64,000 nucleotides of DNA from Archilochus colubris. Its lineage: Eukaryota > Chordata > Aves > Apodiformes > Trochilidae. Positions 46,561 through 60,189 of the stretch are shown here, piece by piece. Every line of letters starts with the position of its first letter. Within the stretch, counting starts at the first letter, position 1. Where the stretch lies: assembly GCA_023079485.1 (NCBI GenBank), contig CM041083.1:178826480-178890479 (forward strand), read 5' to 3'. The notes beneath the pieces were generated by a model. The model saw nothing but the letters and a program-made list of their open reading frames with translations, did no database searches and was not told the DNA's origin. The position numbers and the translations under genes are program-made.

Positions 46561-49500
46561 TAGATTTTCTGAGCCAATGAAATAGAGATAAAATGTCAAT
46601 GCAGAAGAGGTTTCTGAAAAGTTACTGTCTTACCCTAATGGGGCGGCGGTGGTGGAAAGCAAATATAATGAACCAGAGAGCAAATGGCAGCATGAATCCT
46701 TTCCATACAGACAGTGCAATACTCCTGCTGCAGTTATGACTTTTTTTTATTCAACTTTATGACTTTTATTCATAGTCTTCTAGAAAGACTATACGAAAGC
46801 ACTATTAATTTCAGGTTTCCCTGGTCACCATCCGATCCTGTGTTGAAGGATGCCATGATGACAACACTTCAACACCACCAGCTGAAATGAGCTCTGCTGT
46901 GAATTAAACTACTTATTCAAGTTTGAGAAGTCAGAGGTTCATCAGACACAGGAATCCAGTGTCAGAAGTAATAAGTCTTTTGTTCAGACTAGAAAGGTTC
47001 CAGAAGTGTAAGGAAATCACCTTGGCCACCTTATCTTCCTAAGCATTAAGAACAAGGCCCATAGTGATACAGCAAGAGCCAGTGATGCTGAAGGAGGGAG
47101 AAAGACTTTGACTGAAAAGTCTGGAGTTTCTTGACTGTGTTTGTATGGCTGAATCTTACAGCCTGAACATCCTTGCTTCAGTCTGAACATTCTGTACATC
47201 CTTGCCCTGGCTCTGGCAGCTAGGACAGCCCACAGCCTCCTCTGCATGGGCGATGGAGCAGTCCCACATTGCGTGTCCTGATGCAGCATCTCAGCACATT
47301 GATGTTTTTCTGCCTTGTGGCTGTATTCTTTGCTTCTCTGCACAAGCTGTACCACACGCAAAGATAAAAGTCAGTCAAGGGCCCTTTCTCTGTGAAGATG
47401 TTGCTATTGGGGCAGGATGAAATTTCTTTTCCTACTGAGGGCTGGGAGTCACTCTAAAACATGTTGGTGCTTCCAGCAGCTAAGATTACTGCCCCAGGAA
47501 TTTGGTAGCCCTTTTAATTTTCCTGACTCCATGTGAAATGCTGCCCACATAAAACTAGCACACACTTTTAGGTTTAGCTCAGTTCTGAAAGCAATTATTT
47601 CTCCCCTTTTTGTCACTGATGTATTTACTGGGAGGGGCTAGGGGATGATCAGGGTATCTGGGCTTCCGGCTGCAAGTGTGAAGCCTGGCACACTAATAAG
47701 CACATCCAGATACAGATAAATGTGCTTTAAGCTGGTTATCAACAAACCAACCAACCAACAGTGTTTTCACATGAGAGACTTTCACATGCTTTGGAAATAA
47801 CCAGGGAGGAGACCAGCTACTTGTGATCACTTCTCAAGCAACCATTGTGCCTGCAAAGATCTGTATCTGGGTACTTCTGCTTTGCTTTCTTCACTTTTCA
47901 TCAAATCTGTGACTTGTGTGGCATCCACAAGCAGAATCAAATTATTTTCATTGTGCTTTAAATGCTGGAGCAGAGCAGCAGCCTGCAGCAGAGAGGGACT
48001 GATAATACTTACTTTGACCACTTCTGACTTCTCTGTTTTATAGAGCACCCCTGAAGGAATGTAGGAAAGGTAACAGACCTTATGCTACTGTCACCAGAGA
48101 GAGGAAGGGTTTTGCAAGCGCTTATATTTTGGCAAATGGAACCCCCAGCCTCACCTGTAGTGCTGTGTGCTCTTTCCAGAAAGGGGCTCAGGCACTGGGC
48201 TTCCTCCTGATGACAGCACTGGTTTGTCCTTTCAGACTCCTCCTGCACTTCAAGGACAAGCCTAAAGGTAACCAGAGAAGGCTTTCTTCTCTCCAAGCCG
48301 GATGGCACTAAGGGATGGTGCTGGGAGCCAAAGTCAGCATGTGGCTTCTCTGGGTCCGAAATGTGGAGTTGAATACTGGGGAAAGAACCCTCATGAGTTC
48401 CTGCACCTGGATCTCATTACAAAATTAAGCAATTACATTGCACGCTTTGTGTGTGTTTGGATTTTTTAAAGGCACAAGCAGCTTCTGGTTTCAAAGTGAA
48501 AAGTGATAAATTTGCTGGTACCACAAGTGGCTCTTGAGTGTTTCTTATTGTCTTTATTTTTGAGCACAGTATTTTAGCTCCTATATAAAGAAACACTGCC
48601 AGTTTCCCTATACAGGATACACAAACTACCTGGGGCTGTGTCATTGCCTTATCTCTGACATTGCTGTGTATAGACAAGACCATTATTTCTATAATATACG
48701 TGTAAGTGCACATTGGTGGCTCAGGTATTTCTAATGACTAAGACTGGAAAGGTTATAGGCATGGATCCCTTGTTGACACAGCACTGTGCTTTGCTACTGT
48801 GCACAAAGTGGTTTGTTGTTCTAATATTATGAAGGTTGTTTTATCCAGATATATTGGTCAAATTCACTAGAGCACCCTCTTGTTCTCAGCCTGAGGCTTC
48901 TCACTGCTCAGCATGCAGATGGAGGGGGTATTGTTTTTAATTTTTTTTTTTTTGTCTATCAGCTGAGTAGAAATACTTTGGCAGCAGGAATACTACATCT
49001 CAGCTGAGAAGCAACCACTTCTTAAAATCAATGCTTGGTTTTTGGGAAAAGAAACAATAGAACCTGCTGGGAGCCACTCTGTTTGTCTTGAGATTAAAAA
49101 TTCAAGGTTGGGGTTCCTGTCACCTAAATTTAGCTTTTCAGGAGTCAGGCATCTAATCTAAGCTACCCACATTGGCTGCCTGTCTGGTCAGAGGAGAGAT
49201 AAGTTGCCAAAATATGGTTTATCCCTCCAAAGAGAGCTACTAGTAGTGTAAATTTGCCCTGTGGTCTTGTCTTTCTTTGCAGTTCATTTGAATCTTAAGT
49301 TCAACACCAGCCTTACCAATGTCTTTGAGGGGAATCTACTTTTAAGTGTTCAAAGTCACTGCAGAAGACTTCTCTCTGTATTGGAGGACTGGTATTTTCT
49401 CCATGAGATTATATGTTTAGGTTGGGTTTTTTTGACCAGCATGCTTGAAACAAATGTGAAACCTGTTAAGAAATCAACAGATGGGGTTTTCTTCTGGCTT

Positions 49501-52500
49501 GGTTTGTTCTTTTCCAAATGTATGTCAGTATTTTCCAAGGAAGATGTTTGATCTGAGAGAGGCTTGTATGTCTGAAGATGTTTCTATTGACCCTTCAGAA
49601 AACAGAATTCTGGTTCCTGCTTGGGGATGAGCTCCTGGCCACAGAACTGAGAGAAGGAGGGTAAAAGAATAGGGCTGTTGGCATCTCCCCTCCCATTTGC
49701 TAATGAAACAAGCATACTCAATACTTAATTTGGTAGATTAACAAAAGAAGCTATCCCTGCAGAGTTGGAAACAAGCTTCATTATGCCATGTCTTTAAAAT
49801 TGCCAACAAGTCTCTACAGGACCTAATTTACACATTAATTTGCTCTCAAAAGTGCTTGAAGAATAACAAACCCGTCCTGTACAAGGACAAAGAAACTCTC
49901 TATTCACATACTTTTTCAAGCTGAACCGATCATAAAAGTAACTGTATCCTTCTCTGCTTTATTTTGCACTTTTATAACTGATTCTGTACAATGAAGGAGA
50001 GTACCCATAAAACTTCCCTGGGGCTCCAAATTGCTTTGGATTGTTAACTAGAACAGCTCGAATGCTCTTCACTAGAAGACCCCACCAAACATGCCAATTA
50101 CTTCCACAAAACCCCAAAATGACCAGAGAGCAAAGCACTATAATGGTACTCACAGGCAGGGGATTTGGGGAAAAGGATAAAACCTGGCTTTATTCATGTA
50201 CACACGCAAATATATTTTGCAAATTGTGTGTGTGTATATATATATATTTTCTAAATACATATTTGTATTTTTTTTATATTCACCTATCAGTATTTTCCTT
50301 TGGCTCCCTCAAGAGATGCTGTTCCCCAGTAGGAAGAAGTGGACATCCAGATTCTCTCAGGAGGAATTATCTGATCAATACATGACAAGAGCATCCATCA
50401 CACATTGCTCTACTTTACACAAACTCTCTGACAATAAGCCAAGGTCACAAGTGGGAAGGGACTGTTCCCGTGGGACTTCTGACAGATCTGGTCACCACTT
50501 TGTAAGAAGAGGGCAAGGAGTAATTCAGAGTCTCCGCTGTCCACAGCTGTGAAACCCAAACTTCATCTGGAAAGAAGAGCACACAAACACTACAGACCTT
50601 ACAGAAACCATGCTGAGACATCCAAGAGAGACTTAGGTCAACTGCCTGAGCTTGGCATTTTGACCAGACTACCTGAACTGTTCACTGATCTTCTGAATTT
50701 ATTTGCCTCAGCAGGTGCTTCAAGCCTGATCTCCAAGGTCACAGTGTACATAACCCAAGGGCTGCCTCATGCTCAGAAGGAGAGGATTTCTTCTCCCCAC
50801 CCTTGGTCAGTGGAAGTCAGCCCCACACTGCAGCACACATGGTACAGACTTTCCCAGAAACGGGCAGATCTCCCCATAGTCTGAGCACAGGCCAACAAAA
50901 TACTTGCAGACTGTGCTTTCTTTCCAGACATAACCAGCCAGAGATTAGTGATGTTCTTGGGGTTAAGGATGTGCAAAAATACTTTGCCAGAAGAAGGAAA
51001 GAAAGAGTATGAGAATGGAGGCTAGTGATGAAGAGACAGACGCGTGTTCTGCTAGCTGCTTAATTCAAACAAAATACTCAGGACAAGATTAAATACATGC
51101 TGCCCAAACTATTCACCTACTTGTTCATCAGCCTGTAAAACTTCACATCAAATCCTGTTAAGCTAATTGGAAAATATTTTTGCATTTGGAAAACCACTCT
51201 AAACATTTTCATTTTTTCTAATAATTTCTGTGTCTATAGAGATATTGCCTCTACCATAATTTTCAGTGCTTATTTGTATTTGCTAGCATAAAAAAATACA
51301 TTTTAAGAAATCACCTCTCTTTAGATTAGTGTATTGAATGAGAGGCTTAAATGAAGAAGAAACCAGCACATTAATTTATTTGTCAACAGTCTCTAATACA
51401 ACAATCCTTTGATGCATTACTCTGATGCTCATTACTGAGAAGGAATGGCATTGCAGTCAGTGAAATGAAACTGAATCTAACGATGCATGCCAGCAGACAA
51501 AAAAATTGCTTTGCAGAAGAATTTATAAGCAAACTGTTTAAATTATTTGTTTCCTCAAACCAGCATAGCATACAGTCAGTGCCAGCCAGCTTTCCTCCTT
51601 GTTATTCTTGATACAATTGCTACAGGATGCTTTTTATTTAAGGGTCCAATAGCAGGAAAGGAAAAACAAATGTGGAAAGAAAAAATCTTCCCATTTCCAT
51701 ATAAAAATTCAAATTCTACAAAATATTGACAATGGCTTAGAAAATACAGAAACTGCAACTCGTGCTCTCGTGGGTTCTTGTGTAATTACAGGAGAGCACA
51801 TGCTGCTGCCATGGCTCACCAGGCAGGGAAGCAACAGTTGGGTGAGACTGCAGCAAACACATGATGTGCAGCTCTGTGTCAATCCTTCAGCTCTGTTCCT
51901 GTATTAGTATTTGGGCAGTGAACAAGGAATAAGGCAAAGCCAGATGTAAGAATAGGCAGGCTAGTAATGGTAAGTGGCTGCATTTTAACAAGAATGCATT
52001 GCTTTAGTCTCTGAGTTTATTAATTTCTTAGCTACGTGTTTCTCTTCATTGCTCTTCTCCATCCTACAGGCTGCAAGCCACTCTAACTTAATCCTCTTGC
52101 ACTTCCACACACACTGCTTTCCTCCTGTCTGTTTTAACCTGACTCATATTTGCAACAGTCTAGGCTTGGATGTGACTACAAGTCACCAGATGGTATTACT
52201 GGAGATGGTTTTGCTGATCTTATTTAAACTGACTTATTTAAGACCAATTCCTTCCTGAAGAAATGCTTATGGCCAGGCATGATCCATTGCCAGTTCCTGT
52301 CGTGGAGAGGCTGACGGGCAAAATCTATTTAGTTTAAATGAGGGTTTTTTTAAGACTGATGTGCAGATTCTGCCTGTTGGTTACATCTATGCAAGCAAGA
52401 AGCCAGGAGCCTTGTAAATCCAAAATCAATCTCAGGAGAAGTTTGCCTGTACTATTAAATTTGCTGGGATTCTAGAAAGAGCTGTAAAAGTTTGATACTC

Positions 52501-54173
52501 TTGGGAACTGGAAAAGTCAAAGCAGCATGACAGCTCTGCTGGATCACTGGCACTCTACAGAAATGTGTTGCTTTGAAAATCAGTTCTTTATCAAAAGGTT
52601 TATGGGCACATATTGCTTGCAACAGCTAAAATGGAAAATTTTTTTTTTTTTTTTTCATCATGCTACACAGAGTAATCAGGAACAGAACAATTCAGTCTGA
52701 TGATAGTTTTCATTCCTTTTCTTTTAGGGAAAAAAACCCCCCAACTGAATAGCTTTTTGTTTTTCAGTACTTTCCTGGTTCTTGTACTCTAACATACAAA
52801 TTTCACTCGCTTTTTCAACTGCCACTTATACACTTTCTAAAGCACAGGAAAATTAGTTTTTCGTACAAAAGGGAAGAGGTGTTTCATAAATAAAGAAAAA
52901 TGGGAGTTCACTTTTGCTGCAGTCATTTGTCAGAGAAAGGGCAGTGAAAGTCAACAAGACCTTTGTTTGGTGGCATTTTTAATACTCATGAAAAAATACT
53001 CCATAATACTCTGCACTCTTACTCTGTAACAAGTCTCTTCTCAAGAACTACCTCTTGCTGTATCTGCATTCTGCAGCAGTGAATTAGAAAGTGCCATGTT
53101 AAAGCTGGTAAGAAAGCGATCTATGCATCTTCTCTCCAAGCTTTCACATCCTTGTTCTCCTTCAACAACTCTTTAACCATCAGCTCCCTCGCTGTGTTCT
53201 CAGTGTCCTACATAAAATTCCTCCTGGGAAAATGAGAGGTTTTCAGACCTGATGTAACTCTCACCAGGGCAGTGGGACTCTGCCCATATAGTTTAATAGC
53301 AGCCAGGTTGTGCCCTGAGGACCTGACTTGGCAGACTCCAGAGCACATGCTGTGATCACTGAGTAGCCTCATTTAGCAGAGCAGCCCGACAGTAACCTTC
53401 TCACCTCTCTCAGGAGAGCACTGAGGTGTTTTAAGTGATGCCATGACTGTAAGGCTTCCAAAGTTACTTCATCATTCATCAGTTTAAAAACTGAGTTAAT
53501 TAAGTGACAATAGCAAGTTTTGTGCTGCTAAGGAAACAAAAGAAGAACATTTTTCTTGCCTCGAGGTGATTATTATTTAAGCCTTGATCCTGCCAAAATA
53601 TATATATATGCACCTGCTTAAGTACCTAACTAGTTCTGCTTGCTGTTAAGTAATTGATTCAGCCTGTGCCCACTGACTCCTGCCAAGGTGATACCACTTT
53701 CCTGGTGAAGGTCCTCCATAAATGTTTGCAGCATTCTTGGCATTGGAACTCAGCCCTCTGGAGCATAAGCCATGCCAGGGGCTGGGTAGGTTGGTGCAGA
53801 ACAGCCCTTAGCAACAAATCATGGTTAGATTTGTATCTAAGCAGTGTATGGAACTGAAAACACCATGCTGGTTGGAGAAAGTGGAAGGGATTCCACTTTC
53901 ACTGTAGCTATCTTCAGTTGTATAAAAATTAATCATCTAGTCTAAACTTATTATGTAGGCTTTTTAAATAGTCAGTTAAGTAAAGTTAAATGTCTCACTT
54001 AAGAGGGTATGGTGGTGGATGTACCTTGCTTCACTGATGACAGGTAGAGTCCAGACAATTAGTGTAGATAAGATATCCAGTATTTTCAGACAACTAAATT
54101 TAGGTGAGTTGAAAGCCACCCTTAGCATCTGATAAAGAGAATCTGAAAATGTGGCATAAGTTTTTGCAGATAG
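46561..54173. other. AT-rich non-coding DNA
   Basis: About 7.6 kb with no supported gene. Simple repeats: T run near 48943-48953, TG/TA run 50225-50247, 17-T run 52639-52655, TA run near 53599-53610. Several stretches (49.7-49.96 kb, 51.1-51.5 kb) are AT-rich and non-repetitive. Frames up to 118 codons have no domain. Confidence 0.5.
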
Positions 54174-54722
54174 AATCATAGAATCAGCTGGGTTGGAAGG
54201 GACCTCAGAGATCATCAAGTCCAACCCTTGAACCACCGTCGCGGTTGCTAGACCATGGCACTGAGTGCCACATCCAGTCTCTTTTTAAATATCTCCAGGG
54301 ATGGAGAATCCACTACTTCCCTGGGCAGCCCATTCCAATGCCTGATCACCCTCTCAGTAAAGAAATTCTTTCTAATATCCAACCTAAACTTCCCTTGGCA
54401 CAACTTAAGACCATGCCCTCTTGTCTTGTTGAAAGTCGTCTGGTAAAAGAGACCAACCCCCACCTGGCTACAGCCTCCTTTCAGGTAGTTGTAGAGAGCG
54501 ATGAGGTCTCCTCTGAGCCTCCTCTTCTCCCTCAGCCTCTCTTCATAGGATCTGTGCTCAAGTCCCTTCACCAGCCTGGTTGCCCTCCTTTGGACCTGCT
54601 CCAGGATCTCGATATCCTTCCTAAACTGAGGGGCCCAGAACTGGACACAGTACTCAAGGTGTGGCCTCACCAGGGCTGAGTACAGGGGCAGAATCACTTC
54701 CTTGGACCTGCTGGTGACATGG
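54174..54722 (-). repeat. CR1 LINE 3' end, young copy with intact ORF2 tail
   Basis: Lies on the minus strand: 5' truncated at about 54722, ending with octamers at 54174 (+ strand ATAGAATCATAGAATC). It still encodes about 158 uninterrupted codons of the ORF2 C-terminal region after the reverse transcriptase. Residues include [53 protein letters not shown] and a closing [13 protein letters not shown] before a TAG. There is then a 3' UTR of roughly 70 bp. The clean frame marks it as the youngest CR1 here. The reverse transcriptase and endonuclease domains are absent, so it cannot move by itself. Confidence 0.95.
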
Positions 54723-55879
54723 ACAAGCACTGACACTCCTGCTTCTCATTCATTTACTGTGCCCACAGCTGGCACCCGAGACACCAGACCATTCCCAACG
54801 ACAGACACAAGATGAATAGTGAGAGCAATGTCTGACAAATTCTCAGTTGTTTTAACTTTTAACTAAAATAACTCTAATAAATTAATAATCCAAAACTAAT
54901 AAAACCAAATAGAGCTCTTTAACAGCAACTACACATACGGAGAACAAACTCAAACATGGTAAACCTGTCTACTCAGTCTCTCAGACTGCTGCTCTCTTGT
55001 TGTCTCTAGCAAGATTCTCACTGACAGTAAACCAATTAGATGATTTTTAGTCCTGGCTATTTTTGGAGCAAATTGTCTATACTATACAAACACCTATTAC
55101 TGTCCACACAGTCCTTGGGACTGGAATGAGAAAGGGAGGCTAGAATTAAATTGGGCCCCCTTGGGTTTTATGGTCATCATGAGAAAAAGGGAGCAGACTA
55201 AAAATCAATCTCAACACTGGTAACATTCAGGACTTAGGTGACTGTGAGCTTGGAAGTAGCATGTAATTCAGGCTCCTGTTGATTTGCCCAGTCCTTCTCT
55301 CACCTTATTGTAAATGAGGAATAATTCAGATTACGTCAGTGGAGTCAAACTCATATAAAATTCATGTAAGATCTCCATACAGCCATAAGTTTCTCTGTTA
55401 TAAAAAGAAAAATAAAAATCCTATATGCAAGACTTCATTACCCGGAGCTTTTTTTTCTCCTTTAAATCTGAAAGAAAGGGGACCATTCAGCAAAACAAAA
55501 AGCAGTTATTCAGTGTTTCATATACTGACAGCATTCAGCCTCAGGAAGTCTTTCTAGGTTGTGCCTTGCATGTGTAGTAATAAAGTAAAAGAAACACAAA
55601 ACTGTGGTATCTCCATAACCGGTAGATAACATGAGGCTGTTGTCCTGTTATGCTTAAACAATGCACCATTGCTCGTGGAGAGACTCCTCAACAACAGTAA
55701 CCAGCTACCAGAGGTAAAGCAAATTAAAAATAGCATTTCTGGACACTGGTTCATTCAGATATTATTCCTTGTTTGCAGACTAGAAGATGAGAGAAAATAA
55801 AGCAGATGAAATGCTATATTACACTGATATAGCACATGTAAACAACAATTATCTCCTTGGAGCATATTTTGAGATGAGT
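54723..55879. other. Non-coding DNA
   Basis: No gene recognised; AT-rich unique sequence. Confidence 0.5.
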
Positions 55880-56060
55880 TTTTGTTTCAGTTCAAATAGC
55901 ATACAATCAAATTTGAGTGTAATCTATCCGAGTGCCAGAGTTAATTTAAAAAATGTTTAGGGAATTAATATGCATGTGTTCATATGGATTTGGAGCTTAT
56001 ATAAACATGTGTTTATGTATATGCACACATGCATATGCATATAAGAAACCATCTTAAATC
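55880..56060. promoter_or_regulatory. Candidate element with forkhead pair and POU MORE palindrome
   Basis: ATAAACA (56001-56007) and TGTTTAT (56010-56016) form a perfect forkhead inverted pair with a 2-bp spacer. Twelve bases further, ATGCATATGCAT (56029-56040) is an exact copy of the MORE, the palindromic element bound by Oct1/Oct4-type POU homodimers. ATATGCATGTG and TTCATATGG lie just upstream. The alternating purine/pyrimidine texture could instead come from a decayed CA/TA repeat. Confidence 0.4.
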
Positions 56061-58220
56061 ACAGACAGATGAAGATCCTTACCTGAAGAGTTCTAACATA
56101 GAGTAGGTAGCAGAAAAAAAAAATCAAATGAGCAAGAATGATTTCTTACTTCAATGGAGTGTTTTTAGTACTCATTTTGTAATACTAAACATGAACTATA
56201 ATGGGAGTTCACTAACATTTAGCTTCCCAGTGGGGACCCTTACATTTAAAAAAAAAAACAAAACAAACTAAAAAAAAAAAAAAATAAACAAAAGAACCTA
56301 GCCACCTGATAATTTAAAAAGTAACCTGCTGTAGCCAGCAGGACAGAGGGATGATAAAATACAATCAGTACTCCAGAGTCTCTGCTGATTTTGCCTCTGT
56401 GCAGCTAATAGGTTTCACTCAGCCTTGGGCTGCAGCAGCTCCTGTAAAGCACAAATGAAGACTGGGATCCCAGTAGCACCACCAGCAATTTGAGCCTTAG
56501 CACTTCCCTTTAACAGTATTACAAGGCTGTTTTCTCTCTACATTCTTGCTCAGACTGACTTCTGGTGCTCTCTTACTTTCATCTCCTGGACATTAACTGC
56601 GGATTTTTCTTTTATTATTTTCTAAACAATTTGTTTTTCAACATAGAGTTTTGCAACAGCCATTCCCCCAAGTCACAGATTTTTGTTCTTTTTTCTGCAC
56701 TTCGTCGTTTAATTTGATAAGGTTTATCTGGGGATCTTCAACCTCCTTCTCTGGAAAGTTTTAATAATTTTTGCCAAAACAATCCTTATGACCAACTGTA
56801 TCGGGCTTTTTAATGTCCACCTATTTGACTTCCTGATATTAAACAAAATTTTACTGCTATGTTTTGCAAATTTTTTGCTAAAGTGAAGTTTCAAGTTCAG
56901 AGCTTGAGCGTTATTTCAATGTTCCTGTTAGTTCCCCCTTGTAGTCAGGAAGCTAATCCAGGATGGATGCTTCTCTGCTAAAGCTTTTTCTTCCTATTTC
57001 CTATCTAGTGCAAAATAAGGATCTTGTTGCAATTGTTTTCAGGGTTATTTTTCTATATGGACTGGACAGGTGCATCTGTTAATTCCTTACAGATAATTAA
57101 ACCACCTCAAGAACGCTGGTGATTAGAGCACCCTCTAAAAGAGGCCTGGAGATTTCTTGCTCTTATTCATATTATTCTTTCCTTCTCCTTACTCCACCTT
57201 TGTACCTTCCTCTGACAATCTTCATTCCTAGGAGTTCCCTGACATAATTTATTATGCCAGTAAGTGTAACACCACTATGCCATGATTTTGCTAAACCCAT
57301 TACATTGGCAGAGCATGTTCCTGCCCAGTTCAGCTGTGTTGGGAAGGTCAGGAATAACCCTGGCACTGGGTACCACTTCATTGTTTCCTGTCAACTTGTA
57401 TTTGTACACAGGCACCACAAATGTGGGAGGAAGAAATCCTTGTATTGGGGCATTCAGGGGCATAATGCAAGTTTTTTTAAATAGCTGTGCTTTTTTTTCC
57501 CCCAGCAAGATTTTTCTCTAAAGTACCTTAAAAAGTAAATAAACAAAACATTATTATGGTCAGTGTTGTGTATTAAAAACTCTATAAAACCTCAGAGGTC
57601 CTTTTGATGCCCTCCTGCTGGTTTGTGGCAGGTGAGAACTGCTAAATGCTATTCCCAGAATTCTGCTTGCATCAGCACAGAGGCTGGTAGGACCCATGTG
57701 CTGTTTTCACCTGACACAGAAGCAGGAAACAGGCAAAAATTAATGTTCTTCCAAAGGATAAGGAAGCGGTTGAGTATGAAAAAATATAAAAAACTAGAAA
57801 ATCTGAGTTTTTTCTAGAAGCCAACAGAAGAAACTGACAGTGTGTGGGAGCAGACTGGGGATAGCAAGTGCTCTGCAGAGTTCAGCCCTTTCTTTGCAGA
57901 GCAGGTTTTTGCCTAAAGGCTCCCTTGTAAGGGAGGACCAAATCATACTGAGTTCAGTGCAAACTTGGCTACATAAGAGTTAAAAGATGTCCACGTGTTT
58001 CTACAAAGGTATTAAAAGTATCTTGTTGACTAGCCCAGTGTGTTCCTTGCTCAATATCTTGCCTCTGCGGCTGCCAGACAGGAAAAGAATTCTGATCTGT
58101 CCCACAGCCAAACCGTGGAGTATTAAATCCTTTGTCTCAGGAGCCTTTCACCTTCTCAGGCAGCTCTGGAAACCTGAAGAGAAATCAGAAGCAATGGATG
58201 TCCTTGCTTTAAAAGAAATT
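56061..58220. other. AT-rich non-coding DNA
   Basis: An A-rich low-complexity tract spans 56248-56294. The rest is unique AT-rich sequence without a supported exon. Confidence 0.5.
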
Positions 58221-58270
58221 TGATGGTGGTGTGCTCCTGAACCACCATCAGGAAACCTGATGGTTTCCTG
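58221..58270. repeat. Nested short inverted repeats
   Basis: TGATGGTGGT (58221-58230) pairs with ACCACCATCA (58241-58250). ACCATCAGG (58244-58252) pairs with CCTGATGGT (58256-58264). CAGGAAACC pairs with GGTTTCCTG over 58249-58270. GCTCCTGAA is also repeated on both sides. Overlapping perfect arms in 50 bp suggest template switching during replication. Confidence 0.85.
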
Positions 58271-59189
58271 CTCCTGAAAATGTCTGCAGCCTGCCTCAAA
58301 GGCAAAGTGCTGGAGCACAGTACAGTGCTGAAAGCTTTTAATGTTGCTCTTGATGCGTAGGTTTGACGTGGTCTCCAACCCCAGCAATAATAACCATTGG
58401 GAGAGAGTGCAGCTCCTCTGAAAAATAGCAGTCTTACATATTATTGATGGATTATTCTGCCATTAAGGCTACAAAGGATGTGAAGTTTTGTGCTGCAGGG
58501 CATAAACCAGCCTCTCCAACAGCCTTGACAGCAGTGGAAACTTAGCAAATAAGAGGATTATAACATGATTGTCCAGCGTGGGGCTTTGTGTGTCTTTCTC
58601 TAAAGCATTTTATGCTGTCCACTGCTGGAGACAGGATATCACATTGGCTGGACTACTAATCTGATTTAGAATAACAGACCTTTTATTCCTATTAAGCACG
58701 TCTCAGTACAGCATCAGGTTTCAACAAGTACTAATGGCCACAAAACACTAGAAGTGCAGCTCAACCTACCCACAGGTACTTGGCACAAATCTTCTCAAAG
58801 GGACCACAGGATGCAAAATTCTGCTTATTTACTCATGCTACATCATGTTTTTCAAGTGAGGTGCAAAATATTAGTTGCATACTCCATAATTTTCCTCCAT
58901 ACATTGCCAAAGTAATGATGATCAGTAATTTTGTACCTGGACAGCTACATTCACATGACAGTTCTGCAAGGAAGACTTAATGGAAATAAGATTTGTGTAT
59001 CTGAGTGCAGGATTAGGTCCCAAAAGCAGAATAGCTTTTTTAGCTTTCTAGGTTGCTAGCATTTTTTCTCAAGCAGCACTTCTCTTTTTGCTTGATCCTT
59101 GGATATGGGGAAGATTTGTTTTCAGATGTGCATGCATGTAGCACTTGCTCAGGGTTTAGCTGCAAGCCGACCCCAGACTCAGCCTACAG
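58271..59189. other. Non-coding DNA
   Basis: No gene or repeat family recognised. Confidence 0.5.
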
Positions 59190-59560
59190 TGACGCTTTTG
59201 CAGGGTCGCTGGTTCCAGACGACTGTTGCTGACCACAACTCTCATTTCCTGTCTGTATGAGTGTGAAATTAATATTATCATAACATCCTTTCTTAATACA
59301 TGCCGAAGAGAAAGGATCTTTTTCTGTTCTGCATTTGACCATGCAGCATTTCAAATATATGACTGCACCTCCATGAATCCGGCGGGAATTTATCCCTTTC
59401 ATCATCCGTAGTAAAATGTCTAATAGCAACATCGTGCAGCACCTGTTTTTATCCATTTGCCCAGCACACAATCATCCTAAATGATCTCCAGCATGTACCA
59501 GCTGTCCTTGATTCTCCATTAGCTTGTGTTGTGTCATCCTGGCTGAAAGCTTTGGAAAAA
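59190..59560. promoter_or_regulatory. Candidate conserved non-coding element
   Basis: Complex unique sequence with isolated CpGs retained (GAATCCGGCGGGAATTTATC, CATCGTGCAGCACCTG), plus TTTCAAATATATGAC and CTCCATTAGCTTGTG. CpG kept in an AT-rich setting, with little low-complexity sequence, is a texture often seen in constrained elements. Confidence 0.3.
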
Positions 59561-60189
59561 AAAATGCAAATGTGATATGTCAACCTTAGAGCTAACCTGG
59601 TGCTATGAACTTTTCAAAACAGAAACTCTTGACAAGCACTTGCATGTACTGTGTCCAAGACAGTAGATTGGGGCCCGCATCATAATTGTAGATTCAAATA
59701 TGTAATAAAAATAATAATAAAAAAAAGAATACTTCATGCCATCACTTGGACAGCACAGCTGCATGCCAAAAAGAGAATCTGAGCCTCATTTACAGAACAC
59801 TCAGCAGGAAAGCTGACCAACCAGAGTGCATAGCAAGAACAGTCGCTGGACTCCTTCTTTACCCCACTGCTTCAACACAAAATGCATGATCCTTCCTTTT
59901 ACCAGATTGTTAATCAGAGGTCAGAAAGCAAAAAACATAGAATCATGTTGATTCAGGCTCAATGTCTTCTGTGTTCTGTCCTATGGTTATATCCTATGGA
60001 TCTCTTTATCCACCAGAGATGAGCTCATCCATCTAAATAATTTAAAGGAGCCATCTCCGGTGCAGTGAATGTCTGCTTGCCTTACTGACCTCTCAGCCAG
60101 TTTGCCCATGCCTGTTGGTGTCCTTACTTGCCTGACTTGTTTGGGTACATGGATTTTTTTGGTGCTGAGTGGAAGGGTGTTTCCATATA
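59561..60189. other. Non-coding DNA
   Basis: AT-rich; short ATAATAATAA run near 59705-59728. No gene recognised. Confidence 0.5.
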
